Shown here in pieces: positions 24,360 to 33,701 of a stretch of 64,000 nt of DNA. Source of the DNA: Beijerinckiaceae bacterium (GTDB lineage: Bacteria; Pseudomonadota; Alphaproteobacteria; Rhizobiales; Beijerinckiaceae); contig JAJPIC010000001.1 of NCBI GenBank assembly GCA_021324915.1, forward strand, positions 1-64,000. Direction: 5' to 3'. The notes beneath the pieces are model-generated. The model saw only the letters and a list, made by a program, of their open reading frames with translations, was not told the origin of the DNA and did not search any database. The position numbers and the translations under genes were made by a program. Position 1 is the stretch's first letter. The number at the start of each line of letters is the position of its first letter.

Positions 24360-25598
24360 CTAAAGAATAGCTTCAGCCGCCGTAAACCCCGAGCGAATCG
24401 CGCCCTCGATCGTTGCCGGCAGCCCGGTGGCCGTCCAATCGCCCGCGAGGACAAGATTGGAAAAGGCCGTTTGCGCCTTGGGGCGCCGCAGTTCCTCCTC
24501 GGCCGTTGCGGCAAAAGTCGCGCGCTTCTCCTTGATGATCTGCCACGCAGGCATCGGTTGCGCAATCTGTGTCGCGCGCGCCACATCGGACCAGATTCTT
24601 CTCGCGAGCTCGTCACGGGAGAGGTCGATCAGTCCGTCAGCCGCGCTGATCGTCACTGAGAGTCGATCGGGGAAAGCAAACAGCCATTCGATCGTTCCGT
24701 TGATTACGCCAAGAATCGGAGGAAAACCCGCCGGAGGTGTGATCTTGAAGTGGCCGTTCACAATTGCGCGAAAGGACTGCGGCGTGATCAGTCCCGGAAC
24801 GAGCGAGGCGGCAACCGGAGCCGGGACGGCGAGGATGACTTTGTCCTCGGCTGCGACTTCTATCCGCTCGTCGGCGAAGTCCAAGGAAGCCACGCGGCCG
24901 GCGTCGAATTTGATGCCGAGGAGCCGGCGTTCGAAGAAAATTTGGACGTTTTTGGATTCGAGATGGCGCAAAGCCGGAGCGATGAACGCGCTCGAAAGTC
25001 CGTTGAGAGCGACGAGCGGGCGGCAAGCCTGGCCGCCCTTGGCGAGCGTCTCGCGCAAAATGGCGGCGGCGAGCGAGGCTGCGCCCTCTTCCGGAGCGGT
25101 ATTGAGCGCCGCGAGGAAAAAGGGACGCCAGAGCCGCTCGTACAGCAGGCCACGGCAATTGAGGGCAGCCTTGATCGGCGCGCCTTGCGGGGCAAACAGC
25201 AAGCGCAAAATATCGAGGTAATCGGCGGCACGCGTGCCCGGCACGCGTCTGCCCGATTGCAGGATCCACCAGGGGATCGGGCCATCGTTCGGCCGCAAGC
25301 GCCAGGTTTCGCCGGATGTGAGATCGAGGAAGGAAAATTCCGCGCTCCCTGGGCCGACGAACTCGGCCTCGCTCCCGATCTCGCGCAGAAAATCGAGCGC
25401 GGCGCGATTGCCCGACAAGAGCAGATGATTGCCATTGTCGATCGTCATGCCGAGGCTCGAATCGAAATAAGAGCGGCAGCGACCGCCCGCTTGCGGCGCG
25501 GCCTCGTGGATTGCGACCGCGCGCGCCTCATCCGCGAAACGGAGCGCGGCGGCAAGGCCGGCAAGGCCGGCCCCGATGATGTGCACTTTGCCGGTCAT
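24360..25598 (-). CDS. hpnE: Hydroxysqualene dehydroxylase HpnE
   Basis: A 412-residue FAD-dependent amine-oxidase-fold enzyme. The dinucleotide motif is VHIIGAGLAGLAAALRFADE and the second FAD-contact segment is GGRCRSYFDSSLGMTIDNGN. The C-terminal FAD motif is LAGDWTATGLPATIEGAIRSG. HpnE reduces hydroxysqualene to squalene, completing the HpnC-HpnD-HpnE route from farnesyl diphosphate. Its ATG overlaps the hpnD stop (TGATG), showing translational coupling. In comparable operons shc follows directly; here only a relic does. Confidence 0.95.
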   Translation of the reverse strand: MTGKVHIIGAGLAGLAAALRFADEARAVAIHEAAPQAGGRCRSYFDSSLGMTIDNGNHLLLSGNRAALDFLREIGSEAEFVGPGSAEFSFLDLTSGETWRLRPNDGPIPWWILQSGRRVPGTRAADYLDILRLLFAPQGAPIKAALNCRGLLYERLWRPFFLAALNTAPEEGAASLAAAILRETLAKGGQACRPLVALNGLSSAFIAPALRHLESKNVQIFFERRLLGIKFDAGRVASLDFADERIEVAAEDKVILAVPAPVAASLVPGLITPQSFRAIVNGHFKITPPAGFPPILGVINGTIEWLFAFPDRLSVTISAADGLIDLSRDELARRIWSDVARATQIAQPMPAWQIIKEKRATFAATAEEELRRPKAQTAFSNLVLAGDWTATGLPATIEGAIRSGFTAAEAIL

Positions 25599-26431
25599 CA
25601 GACGAGGCCGTGGCGAAGCAAGGCGAGGAGCACGATGAGCTTCGGTACGCGCACGCGTTCGCGCGGCGGGGTAAAGCCGCGCGCCGTCACGCGCGCGAGG
25701 ATCGCCTGATAGACTTCGCCCATCAGGCGCGGCGCCTTGACGCTCGCCCGCGGACAGCGCGCCATCACTTGCGCCGCCGTTGCGAAATGCTGCCGGGCGC
25801 GCTCGATAACCGGCGCGCAGGCTTCCGCAAGGCGCGGATCTCCGAGCACCGCCTGCGGCTCCTCCGACTCAATGCCGGCCGCGCGCAAGGCTTCGCGCGG
25901 CAGATAGAGCCGGCCGATAGATGCATCTTCATCGAGATCGCGCAGAATGTTGGTGAGCTGAAAGGCGCGGCCGAGATGGTGCGAGAGCGCATTGCCCTCG
26001 CCCTCGGGCACGCCGAAGACGCGGACCGAAAGACGCCCGACAGCGCTCGCAACTCGGTCGCAATAAAGATCGAGCGTTTGCCAATCCGGCGCCCTGATAT
26101 TCGCGAGGACGTCCATTTCCATGCCGTCGATCACGGCAAAAAAGTCTTCGCGGCGAAGGTCAAAATCGCGGATCGCTTCGGCAAGACCCGCGAGACGCGC
26201 CGGGGCCGGCTTGCCGGCACAAAGACTGGTGATCGTCGTGCGCCATTCGTCCAAAGCGGCGCGGCGCGGAGCGATTTCGCCACCGTCATCGGCAATGTCG
26301 TCGACCGCGCGGCAGAAGGAATAGATCTCGAACATCGCGGCGCGCTTTTTGCGCGGTAGGATCCGCATGGCCGAATAGAACGAACTGCCGCTCGCGCGCG
26401 CTTGCGCGCTCGGCGCTCCCGCAAGGCTCAT
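25598..26431 (-). CDS. hpnD: Presqualene diphosphate synthase HpnD
   Basis: A 277-residue trans-isoprenyl diphosphate synthase of the squalene/phytoene family. It condenses two farnesyl diphosphates to presqualene diphosphate. The first Asp-rich motif is FCRAVDDIADD and the second lies in LGRAFQLTNILRDLDEDASIGRLYLP. The start at 26431 overlaps the hpnC stop (ATGA); a longer open frame to 26656 lies inside hpnC and is rejected. Its own stop overlaps the hpnE start. Confidence 0.95.
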   Translation of the reverse strand: MSLAGAPSAQARASGSSFYSAMRILPRKKRAAMFEIYSFCRAVDDIADDGGEIAPRRAALDEWRTTITSLCAGKPAPARLAGLAEAIRDFDLRREDFFAVIDGMEMDVLANIRAPDWQTLDLYCDRVASAVGRLSVRVFGVPEGEGNALSHHLGRAFQLTNILRDLDEDASIGRLYLPREALRAAGIESEEPQAVLGDPRLAEACAPVIERARQHFATAAQVMARCPRASVKAPRLMGEVYQAILARVTARGFTPPRERVRVPKLIVLLALLRHGLV

Positions 26432-27291
26432 GCGTCCCCCACGGCGTGACGCAGGCTTGCCCGCCGGCCGCGCTCGCCGAGGCCTTGCGCGATGCCAAGC
26501 AGCGTGAAGGAGAGAAAGCCCGGCTTCGTCAGATGGACGCGCTCGCTTAAAGGATCGCGGGCGATCAGCATGGTCACGAGTCGCTGTGCGAGCCGCGCGA
26601 TGACCGAAGTCTCGAGGCTGAGGCGGAGATCGCGCACCTGGCGCGGCAAGTCGCATCCCTCGCGCACGAGCAGCTCGGTGCGCTGGGCGAGATTATGAAG
26701 GGCGGCGAGCAGGGCAGGCGAGGCGCGCGGCGCCCCGAGCTCGCTCACCTCGGCGCCTTCCCGCGCAAGATAATCAAGGGGCATATAGACGCGGTCGAGA
26801 TTGCGATAATCGGCGGCGCAGTCCTGGATATGATTGATGATCTGCAGCGCCGAACAGAGCGCGTCGTTAGCGCGCCACGTTTTCTCGCTCTCGCCATGCA
26901 CGTCGAGGACGAAACGGCCCACCGGGGCCGCCGAATAGGCGCAATAATGCATGAGCTCGTCGAAATTCGCGTAGCGCTTCTTGGTGGCATCCATGCGAAA
27001 CGCATGCAGCAGATCTTGCGCGTGGCGCGGCGAGAGCCCGCGCTCCGTCAGCGCGTCGCGCAGCGGTCGCGCGGCGGGCACGTCGTCCCTGTTGCCGAGC
27101 AGCGCGGCTTCGAACCGGTCGAGCCCCTCGAGCTTCTCTTGCGGGCTCAGCACAGGGCTGTCGGCAATATCGTCGGCACCGCGGACAAAATAATAGAAGG
27201 CGAGAACGACAGGCCGATGCTCGCGCGCGATGAGCCAGGAGGCGACGGGAAAATTCTCGTCCCGATGCGTCTTCGTGGGTTCGACATTCAT
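26428..27291 (-). CDS. hpnC: Hydroxysqualene synthase HpnC
   Basis: A 287-residue squalene/phytoene-synthase family protein. It converts presqualene diphosphate to hydroxysqualene. The first Asp-rich motif is FYYFVRGADDIADSP; the second region reads LQIINHIQDCAADYRNLDRV. The N-terminal ENFPVASWL segment is typical of HpnC. The start at 27291 overlaps the hpnA stop (ATGA), and its stop overlaps the hpnD start, so hpnA-C-D-E is a chain of coupled genes. No missing residues were noticed. Confidence 0.95.
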   Translation of the reverse strand: MNVEPTKTHRDENFPVASWLIAREHRPVVLAFYYFVRGADDIADSPVLSPQEKLEGLDRFEAALLGNRDDVPAARPLRDALTERGLSPRHAQDLLHAFRMDATKKRYANFDELMHYCAYSAAPVGRFVLDVHGESEKTWRANDALCSALQIINHIQDCAADYRNLDRVYMPLDYLAREGAEVSELGAPRASPALLAALHNLAQRTELLVREGCDLPRQVRDLRLSLETSVIARLAQRLVTMLIARDPLSERVHLTKPGFLSFTLLGIAQGLGERGRRASLRHAVGDA

Positions 27292-28298
27292 CCGACATAT
27301 CCGTGTTGGCGAAACCAGGCGAGTGCGTCGGCAAGTCCCTCGCGATAGGGGCGCGCCCGATAGCCAAGATCGCGCTCGGCCTTCGCGGAGGTGAAGAACA
27401 TCTGATATTTCGACATGGCAAGTCCGTCGCGCGTCAGAAAAGGTTCGCGGCCGGTCCTACGCGCCCTGGCCTCCGCCACGAAGGCCAGAGGATAGAGCAG
27501 GTTGCGCGGCACGCACAGGCGCGGCGGCCGGCGGCCCGAGAGCGCCGCAATATCGGCCAGCATGGCAGCAAATCCTACGTTCTGGCCTCCCAGGATATAA
27601 TGTTCACCGATCCGGCCATGCTTTAGCGCGGCAATATGGCCTGCGGCAACGTCGTCGACATGGACAAGGTTAAGTCCCGTGTCCACATAGCCCGGCATGC
27701 GTCCGCAGGCGGCCTCGATAATGATCCGGCCGGTCGGCGTCGGCTTGACGTCGCGCGGCCCGATCGGGGTCGAAGGATGAACGATGACTGCCGGGAGGTG
27801 TTCCTCTGCGATCATCCGGGCGACCACTTCTTCTGCCGCGACCTTGCTTTTCTTGTAGGTGCCGATCGCTTTCTCGCCGCTCAACGGCTTGGTCTCATCG
27901 ATGCATTCGCCGTTTGTGGTGACGGCGAGCGTGGCGACGCTGCTCGTATAGACGATCCGTTCGATGCCTGCCTTCAAGGCCGCATGCATGATGGTGCGCG
28001 TGCCTTCGCGGTTGCTCACGAGAATTTCCGCCGGATCGGGCGCCCAGAGCCGGTAATCGGCCGCGACATGCATCAGGTATCGTGCCCCGCAAAGCGCCCG
28101 CGCGACGGATTCGCGGTCGCGCATATCGCCCTCGGCGATCTCGACGTCGAGCCCTTTGAGATTGAGCCGCGGGCTCGTCGGACGCACCAGCGCACGCACC
28201 TTGAACCCGGTCGTTGCCAAGGCAAGTGCCACCGCCGATCCGACAAAGCCGGAGGCTCCTGTGACCAAGATCCGATCGCCCGCCAAACCGCGCCTCAA
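27288..28298 (-). CDS. hpnA: Hopanoid-associated sugar epimerase HpnA
   Basis: A 336-residue extended short-chain dehydrogenase/reductase. The NAD(P) motif is ILVTGASGFVGSAVALAL and the catalytic Tyr/Lys pair is in GTYKKSKVAAEE, with YTSSVATL as the Ser strand. HpnA is the NAD-dependent epimerase/dehydratase found first in many hopanoid operons; its exact substrate in side-chain formation is not settled. The start is a TTG at 28298, preceded by a weak TTTAGG, so initiation is less certain than the rest. It heads the coupled hpnA-C-D-E unit and is divergent from hpnP with a 159-bp gap. Confidence 0.92.
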   Translation of the reverse strand: MRRGLAGDRILVTGASGFVGSAVALALATTGFKVRALVRPTSPRLNLKGLDVEIAEGDMRDRESVARALCGARYLMHVAADYRLWAPDPAEILVSNREGTRTIMHAALKAGIERIVYTSSVATLAVTTNGECIDETKPLSGEKAIGTYKKSKVAAEEVVARMIAEEHLPAVIVHPSTPIGPRDVKPTPTGRIIIEAACGRMPGYVDTGLNLVHVDDVAAGHIAALKHGRIGEHYILGGQNVGFAAMLADIAALSGRRPPRLCVPRNLLYPLAFVAEARARRTGREPFLTRDGLAMSKYQMFFTSAKAERDLGYRARPYREGLADALAWFRQHGYVG

Positions 28299-28457
28299 AA
28301 AACCTAAAGCCTCGCACAGTGATGCGGCAATAGCATTTCAATCGACGCCCTCGCAACCGGACCTGGCACGATATTCTCGTTGACCGGCGCAATGGGATGG
28401 GTTCAATGAGGCGCTATTGGAACAATCGATTTTATCGCCAAAGCTGCGGAGCGTGGC

Positions 28458-30023
28458 ATGGCACACATCGTTTTGATCAATCCCCGATTTGAAACAAGTT
28501 ATTGGGGCATGGAACATGCGCTCCATCTCGTGGGCTTCAAGGCCAATATGCCGGTCGCGGCCCTTCCATTGCTGGCTGCGCTCACTCCGGCCGAGCATAG
28601 CGTCACGCTGATCGACGAGAACGTCGAGCCGATCGATTTCAATCTTTGCGCGCGCGCCGACATCGTCGGCCTCACCGGCATGACCGTGCAGAGGTTTCGG
28701 ATGAAGGAAATATTGACGGAGCTCAAGAGGCTCGGCTGTTTCACCGTGGTGGGCGGTCCTTGGGTGACGGCGCAAGAGGATTACTTCGGCGCGCTCGCCG
28801 ATGTCATCGTGGTCGGCGAAGCCGAACTGAGCTGGCCGAAATTTCTCGCCGATTGGTCGCGCAAGGAACATGCGTGCCGTTACGAACAGGCGGATCGCAC
28901 CGATATGACGAAAGTGCCGGTGCCGCGGCATGATCTCATGAAAATGCGCCGCTATGCGCTCGGCACCGTGCAGTTCTCGCGCGGCTGTCCGTTCACCTGC
29001 GAGTTCTGCGACATCATCGTAACCTTCGGCCGCAAGCCGCGCATCAAGACGACCGAACAGATTGTGAAGGAATTGGACGCCTTGCACCACGCAGCCAAGG
29101 TCAAGGCAGTCTTCATTGTCGACGACAATCTGATCGGCAACAAGAAGGTCATCAAGGGCGTGCTGCGCGAAGTGGTCGCTTGGCAGAAGGCGCGTGATTA
29201 TCCGCTGACCTTCTTCACCGAAGCCTCGCTCGATCTCGCCGACGACGAGGAACTGCTGGAGCTGATGGACGAGGCCAATATCCGCACGGTCTTCGTCGGC
29301 ATCGAGACGCCGAACGAAGACTCGCTCAAGGAAACGCGCAAAATCCAGAACCTTCGCGGCCACAATCGCAGCATTGCCGAGAAGGTCCATGCCATCCAGG
29401 CGCATGGAATCGAAGTCTGGGGCGGCATGATCCTCGGCTTCGACAATGATCGGCCGGACATATTCGATCGCCAGGTCCAAATGGTGAAAGAGGCGCGCGT
29501 CGTCCATTCGTCGGTTGGCATGTTGTGCGCCATTCCGAAGACGCCCTTACATGTGCGGCTTGCGAACGAAGGCCGACTCGATCGCGCCGACCGCACGGAA
29601 TATGGCACCAACGTCATTCCGCTCGGCATGGACCGCGACACGTTGCGCGAGGGCTATCTGCGCGTCTTGCGCGAGCTCTATGATGCGAGAAATTTCTTTG
29701 CCCGGGCCGACGCGCTCTATCTCGAGGGCGGGATCGGGAAGAGCAAATCGCGCGACGGCTATTTCAAGAAAAAGCCTTTGCGGCATGTCGGCATGGCCGC
29801 CGAGGCAATCCTTCATTCTCTCTACGTCTTTCTCAAATTGCAGAGTGCGGTGCGCGACCCCGACCTCAGGCGCATCTATCGGCAAATGACCTATAAAGTC
29901 CTGAGGCGCCGGCCGGATCCGTTCATCCTGCAGGTCTACGCGCTGAAGTCCGTCGCGCATTATCATTATCATCGGCTGCTTGCGACGATGATGGTCGACG
30001 GGCACCTCATCAACATGTTCTAG
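28458..30023 (+). CDS. hpnP: B12-binding radical SAM protein, probable hopanoid C-2 methylase HpnP
   Basis: A 521-residue protein with an N-terminal B12-binding domain (about 1-150; IVLINPRF, LPLLAALTPAEHSVTLIDEN, VVGGPWVT, VVGEAE). The radical SAM core has C177/C181/C184 (FSRGCPFTCEFCDIIVTF) and VKAVFIVDDNLIGNKK. The C-terminal extension ends with histidine-rich VAHYHYHRLLATMMVDGH. The PRFETSYWGMEHAL opening and DENVEPIDF segment match HpnP from Rhodopseudomonas and relatives, as far as I recall, and the gene stands next to hpnA. HpnP makes 2-methylhopanoids. A related HpnR or HpnJ-like role is less likely. Confidence 0.8.
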   Translation: MAHIVLINPRFETSYWGMEHALHLVGFKANMPVAALPLLAALTPAEHSVTLIDENVEPIDFNLCARADIVGLTGMTVQRFRMKEILTELKRLGCFTVVGGPWVTAQEDYFGALADVIVVGEAELSWPKFLADWSRKEHACRYEQADRTDMTKVPVPRHDLMKMRRYALGTVQFSRGCPFTCEFCDIIVTFGRKPRIKTTEQIVKELDALHHAAKVKAVFIVDDNLIGNKKVIKGVLREVVAWQKARDYPLTFFTEASLDLADDEELLELMDEANIRTVFVGIETPNEDSLKETRKIQNLRGHNRSIAEKVHAIQAHGIEVWGGMILGFDNDRPDIFDRQVQMVKEARVVHSSVGMLCAIPKTPLHVRLANEGRLDRADRTEYGTNVIPLGMDRDTLREGYLRVLRELYDARNFFARADALYLEGGIGKSKSRDGYFKKKPLRHVGMAAEAILHSLYVFLKLQSAVRDPDLRRIYRQMTYKVLRRRPDPFILQVYALKSVAHYHYHRLLATMMVDGHLINMF

Positions 30024-30174
30024 CGGATGCGCGCGGCGCGAACCGCCGGGCGGGTGAACGCCTCGATTGCTCCATTGTCTTTGCCGAGATCGGCATGCGC
30101 CGCACGGAAAACGGGCGCGATTGAGATTCCGCGCCGCTCGCTATAAGAGGCTTTGCGACCAGCGAGAGGATTTC

Positions 30175-31272
30175 ATGGGATTCAAATGCGGCATCGTCGG
30201 CTTGCCGAATGTCGGCAAGTCGACGCTCTTCAACGCGCTGACGCAGACGGCCGCGGCGCAAGCGGCCAATTACCCCTTTTGCACCATCGAGCCGAACGTC
30301 GGCGATGTGGCCGTCCCCGATCCGCGGCTCGAGACGCTCGCGTCGATCGCCCGTTCCAAGGAAATCATTCCGACGCGACTCACCTTCGTCGATATCGCCG
30401 GTCTGGTCCGTGGCGCGTCGAAGGGCGAGGGGCTCGGCAATCAATTTCTCGCCAATATTCGCGAATGCGATGCCATCGCTCACGTCGTGCGGTGTTTCGA
30501 AGACAGTGACATCACGCATGTGTCCGGCAAAATATCGCCCATCGACGATATCGAGACAATCGAGACGGAATTGATGCTCGCCGATCTCGAAAGCCTGGAG
30601 AAGCGCATCGTCTCCTGGGAGAAGAAGGCGAAGGGCGGCGATAAGGAGGCAAAGGAGATCTTCGCCTTGATGAGCCGCTGTCTCGAAGCGCTGCGTGCCG
30701 GCAAGCCGGCGCGGCTCGTGGACGTGAAGCCCGAAGAAAAGAAAAGCTTCGACACGCTCGGTCTTTTATCGGCGAAGCCCGTTCTTTATGTCTGCAACGT
30801 CGAAGAGGCTTCGGCCGACAAGGGCAATCGCTTTTCGGACCAAGTGAAAGCGCGCGCCGCGGAAGAAGGAGAAGGCGCCGTCGTCGTATCTGCGCGGATA
30901 GAAAGCGAGATCGCGCTTCTGCCGGCGGACGAGCAGAAGGAATTCTTGGAATCGGTCGGCCTCGCCGAGCCCGGCCTCAATCGCGTGATCCGGGCCGGCT
31001 ATGGGCTGCTCGAGCTTATCACGTTCTTCACGGCGGGCCCGAAAGAAAGCCGCGCCTGGACAATAACCGCCGGGACCAAGGCGCCGCAGGCAGCGGGCGT
31101 GATCCACAGCGATTTCGAGAAGGGCTTCATCCGCGCCGAGGTGATCGCCTATGCCGACTATGTCGCCGCGGGCGGGGAAGCAGGGGCGCGCGAGGCCGGC
31201 ACGTTCCGGCTCGAAGGCAAGGATTACGTCGTTGCCGACGGCGACGTTATGCATTTCAGGTTCGCGAATTAG
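30175..31272 (+). CDS. ychF: Redox-regulated ATPase YchF (Obg-family P-loop NTPase)
   Basis: A 365-residue protein of full family length. The P loop is [15 protein letters not shown], with [12 protein letters not shown] (switch I region) and [20 protein letters not shown] (G3). The atypical NVEE at the G4 position explains its ATP rather than GTP preference. The TGS-type C-terminal domain reads [13 protein letters not shown] and ends [10 protein letters not shown]. YchF binds ribosomes and the proteasome-like machinery in other organisms and affects oxidative-stress resistance. The ATG at 30175 follows GAGAGGA. No pth gene is next to it, unlike in many proteobacteria. Confidence 0.96.
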   Translation: MGFKCGIVGLPNVGKSTLFNALTQTAAAQAANYPFCTIEPNVGDVAVPDPRLETLASIARSKEIIPTRLTFVDIAGLVRGASKGEGLGNQFLANIRECDAIAHVVRCFEDSDITHVSGKISPIDDIETIETELMLADLESLEKRIVSWEKKAKGGDKEAKEIFALMSRCLEALRAGKPARLVDVKPEEKKSFDTLGLLSAKPVLYVCNVEEASADKGNRFSDQVKARAAEEGEGAVVVSARIESEIALLPADEQKEFLESVGLAEPGLNRVIRAGYGLLELITFFTAGPKESRAWTITAGTKAPQAAGVIHSDFEKGFIRAEVIAYADYVAAGGEAGAREAGTFRLEGKDYVVADGDVMHFRFAN

Positions 31273-31390
31273 GCGGCTGCGCAGCGCAGTGCAAGCGAAC
31301 CGAAGCAGTCCGGATGTCATGCAGTCCGAATGTCATATCGAGTGCCGGATGGATTTGTCGCTTCGCTTCCCGCAACGATGGCGTCTCGGC

Positions 31391-31912
31391 TTACCCCTTC
31401 GTCCGCAACACGCCCATGAAATCGCGCTTGCCCAGGGGCACGCCCTTCATCCGCAGAATGTCGTAAGCGGTCGTGGCATGAAAATAGAAGTTCGGCAGCG
31501 CGAAGGAGAACAGAAAATCCTCGGCCGTGAAGTGCCGCTTCGTGTCGCGCGCTTCCTGAACGACTTCAGCGCCTTCGCGGGCGTTGATCTCGTCCGGCGT
31601 CACATGCTCCAGCTTCTTGCGCGCTTCTGCGACAAGCGCTTGCAACTCGGCATAATTCTGTTGTGGCCGCTCGCTCGGCCGGCGCATTTCGCCGTTTTTG
31701 ATCGCCTCGATCGCGCCGACCGAAAAGATAAAGACGTTCTGAATCTGGAAGCGAAGCGGATGCATGTCCGGAAAAATGCGCGCTTCGACCAATTCTTCCG
31801 GATCGACGCCGTTCTCGCGGCAATGCGCGAGGCCTTTGCCGAGAAAGCCGTCGATTGCGCCGAGGGTCTGCAAAAAAGCTCTGATACTTGCATCATAGAG
31901 CGAAATCGCCAT
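31391..31912 (-). CDS. DUF1993 family protein
   Basis: A 173-residue protein with the DUF1993 layout (a four-helix DinB-like fold by family knowledge). It opens MAISLYDASIRAFLQTLGAI, then DMHPLRFQIQNVFIF, and near the C-terminus has LPNFYFHATTAYDILRMKGVPLGKRDF, the characteristic family ending. No biochemical function is established for the family. Its ATG overlaps the stop of the upstream DUF4282 gene (TAATG), so the two are probably co-translated. Confidence 0.9.
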   Translation of the reverse strand: MAISLYDASIRAFLQTLGAIDGFLGKGLAHCRENGVDPEELVEARIFPDMHPLRFQIQNVFIFSVGAIEAIKNGEMRRPSERPQQNYAELQALVAEARKKLEHVTPDEINAREGAEVVQEARDTKRHFTAEDFLFSFALPNFYFHATTAYDILRMKGVPLGKRDFMGVLRTKG

Positions 31913-32205
31913 TACCTGCCCTCCGCTCGCGCGCGGATCGCGGCGAGATGTTCGTTGTTCTGAAAGAGAATCATCACGACTTCCGTGACGACCCGTGCCG
32001 CGACGATGCCGACGGCAGTTCCGATGAGCGAACAGAACAGCCAGGCAATGCCCGTCGGCAGAGAATAGGCCATGGCGACGAAAGCGGCCAGGACATTGAT
32101 CAGGCCAATGAGTAGGATTAAAGCCACTTGCAGGAGATAGAAAGCACGAATGATGGACGGCGTGAGATAGCGGTCGAAGGTCAAGAATTCTTGAATGTTC
32201 GGCAT
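31912..32205 (-). CDS. DUF4282 small membrane protein
   Basis: A 97-residue protein with two membrane helices (about 20-48, IIRAFYLLQVALILLIGLIN and onward; and about 55-80, AWLFCSLIGTAVGIVAARVV). The family-like ending is ARVVTEVVMILFQNNEHL. DUF4282 proteins are small inner-membrane proteins of unknown role. Its stop overlaps the DUF1993 start. The gene is divergent from the UbiC-like gene. Confidence 0.85.
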   Translation of the reverse strand: MPNIQEFLTFDRYLTPSIIRAFYLLQVALILLIGLINVLAAFVAMAYSLPTGIAWLFCSLIGTAVGIVAARVVTEVVMILFQNNEHLAAIRARAEGR

Positions 32206-32293
32206 CGTCCCCTCTCTATCGAATCGATTTTCAAATGGAGATCGTCTGCTACCAATATCGCTATGCTAGATTGTGGCGGGGCGTGCGAATAGC

Positions 32294-32956
32294 ATGTTGA
32301 AACGCGTAGGCAAAATGATGGTCGCTCTCGCCCTCGTAGGAGCTGCGCCGGTCGCGGCCGCGCCCGATTGGCCGGACACGTTCCTGCGCCGGATCGAGGC
32401 TTTGGCGCTCATCGAAACGCTGAACGCCGATCTCTTGGCAAGCGACAGTGCGACGCAGACGCTGCAGAATTGGTGCGCGGCGCATCATCTGGCAGGCGAG
32501 GCTACAATTCACGCCCACCTCGAGCGCACCGGCGAAAAGCCGCTCGATCCGGCCGAGCGCCAGCGCCTCGAGATTGGGCCCGAGGAACCCGTGATCTACC
32601 GCAGAGTCGAATTGACCTGCGGCGATCATATTCTCTCGCGCGCCGATAATTGGTATGTGCCCTCGCGCCTGACGGCGGCGATGAACAAGAGTCTGACGAC
32701 GACCGACACGCCCTTCGGCCGCGCGATAAAGGATCTCAAGCCACATCGGCGCACGTTTTCCGTCGCGATGCTCTGGCATCCTCTGCCGGAAGGCTGGGAG
32801 AACGCGCCGCCGCAAGATCGGCCGCAAGCCGCGCTCGCCATTCCGCCCGTACTCTTCGAACATCGCGCGATCGTCTATGCCGGCGACGGCAAGCCGGTTT
32901 CCGAGGTCGACGAAAGCTACGCGCGAGACCTTCTCGACTTTCGGCTCGCGAGGTAA
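32294..32956 (+). CDS. Secreted chorismate-lyase-fold (UbiC-like) protein
   Basis: A 220-residue protein with an N-terminal signal sequence (KRVGKMMVALALVGAAPVAA). Its domain recalls the chorismate pyruvate-lyase/UTRA fold: VIYRRVELTCGDHILSRADNWYVPSR, DTPFGRAIKDLKPHRRTFSVAMLW. The RVELTCGDHVLS-AdNWYVP pattern occurs in a periplasmic alphaproteobacterial group, but true UbiC is cytoplasmic, so making 4-hydroxybenzoate here is doubtful. The start is uncertain: ATG 32294 is chosen over GTG 32273, and neither has a strong ribosome-binding site. The mature protein could bind a small aromatic or lipid ligand (inference). Confidence 0.65.
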   Translation: MLKRVGKMMVALALVGAAPVAAAPDWPDTFLRRIEALALIETLNADLLASDSATQTLQNWCAAHHLAGEATIHAHLERTGEKPLDPAERQRLEIGPEEPVIYRRVELTCGDHILSRADNWYVPSRLTAAMNKSLTTTDTPFGRAIKDLKPHRRTFSVAMLWHPLPEGWENAPPQDRPQAALAIPPVLFEHRAIVYAGDGKPVSEVDESYARDLLDFRLAR

Positions 32957-33047
32957 TCCGTCCGCGCGCCGGGTCGCGGCCGGGCGCGGCACGCAATTGA
33001 GGAACCCCTGGAATTATTTCAGTACCCAGTCGAGAGATTGCCAGCTT

Positions 33048-33701
33048 ATGATGCATACGGAAAATGACGTGCCGAAGTTCGGTGCCGACTTCATCGAGCG
33101 CTTGACCGAACTTTTTCGCTGGCGCCGCGATGTGCGCCGGTTTCGCACCGATCCCGTCGATGCTGCTGTGGTAGAAGAACTTGTTGCGCTCGCAACGCTC
33201 GCGCCTTCCGTCGGCCATAGCCAGCCCTGGCGTTTTGTTGCGGTGGAGAGCCGCGAGCGGCGGGAGCGCGTGACCGAGAATTTCAACCAATGCAATGCGC
33301 AGGCGCTCGCCGCTTATGAAGGCGAGACCGCGGCGCTCTACGCGCAATTGAAACTTGCGGGTTTGCGGCAAGCGCCCGTTCACCTCGCCGTCTTCTGCGA
33401 CACCGCGACGGAGGTCGGTCACGGCCTCGGCCGCACGACCATGCCCGAGACGCTGTGCTATTCGGTCGTCGGCGCGATCCAGAATTTGGCGCTTGCGGCG
33501 CGCGCGCGGGGGCTTGGCGTCGGCTGGGTTTCGATTCTCGATCCGCAAAGGATTGCGGCAATCCTCGACGTGCCCGGCGATTGGCGGCTCGTCGCCTATC
33601 TCTGCATCGGCTATCCGCAGGAAGAGCACCTCGATCCGGAGCTCGAAAGATATCGCTGGCAAGCGCGTCTGCCGCGTGAGGGGCTCTTGTTGCGGCGCTG
33701 A
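33048..33701 (+). CDS. bluB: 5,6-dimethylbenzimidazole synthase BluB
   Basis: A 217-residue flavodestructase of the nitroreductase fold. It cleaves reduced FMN with oxygen to make 5,6-dimethylbenzimidazole, the lower ligand of cobalamin. Typical segments are FRWRRDVRRFRTDPV, LAPSVGHSQPWRFV, EVGHGLGRTTMPETLCYSVV, GAIQNLALAARARGLGVGWVS and CIGYPQEEHLDPELE. The start is the ATG at 33048; an adjacent ATG at 33051 also fits. B12 is needed by the HpnP-type methylase in this window. No cobalamin riboswitch was seen upstream. Confidence 0.93.
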   Translation: MMHTENDVPKFGADFIERLTELFRWRRDVRRFRTDPVDAAVVEELVALATLAPSVGHSQPWRFVAVESRERRERVTENFNQCNAQALAAYEGETAALYAQLKLAGLRQAPVHLAVFCDTATEVGHGLGRTTMPETLCYSVVGAIQNLALAARARGLGVGWVSILDPQRIAAILDVPGDWRLVAYLCIGYPQEEHLDPELERYRWQARLPREGLLLRR

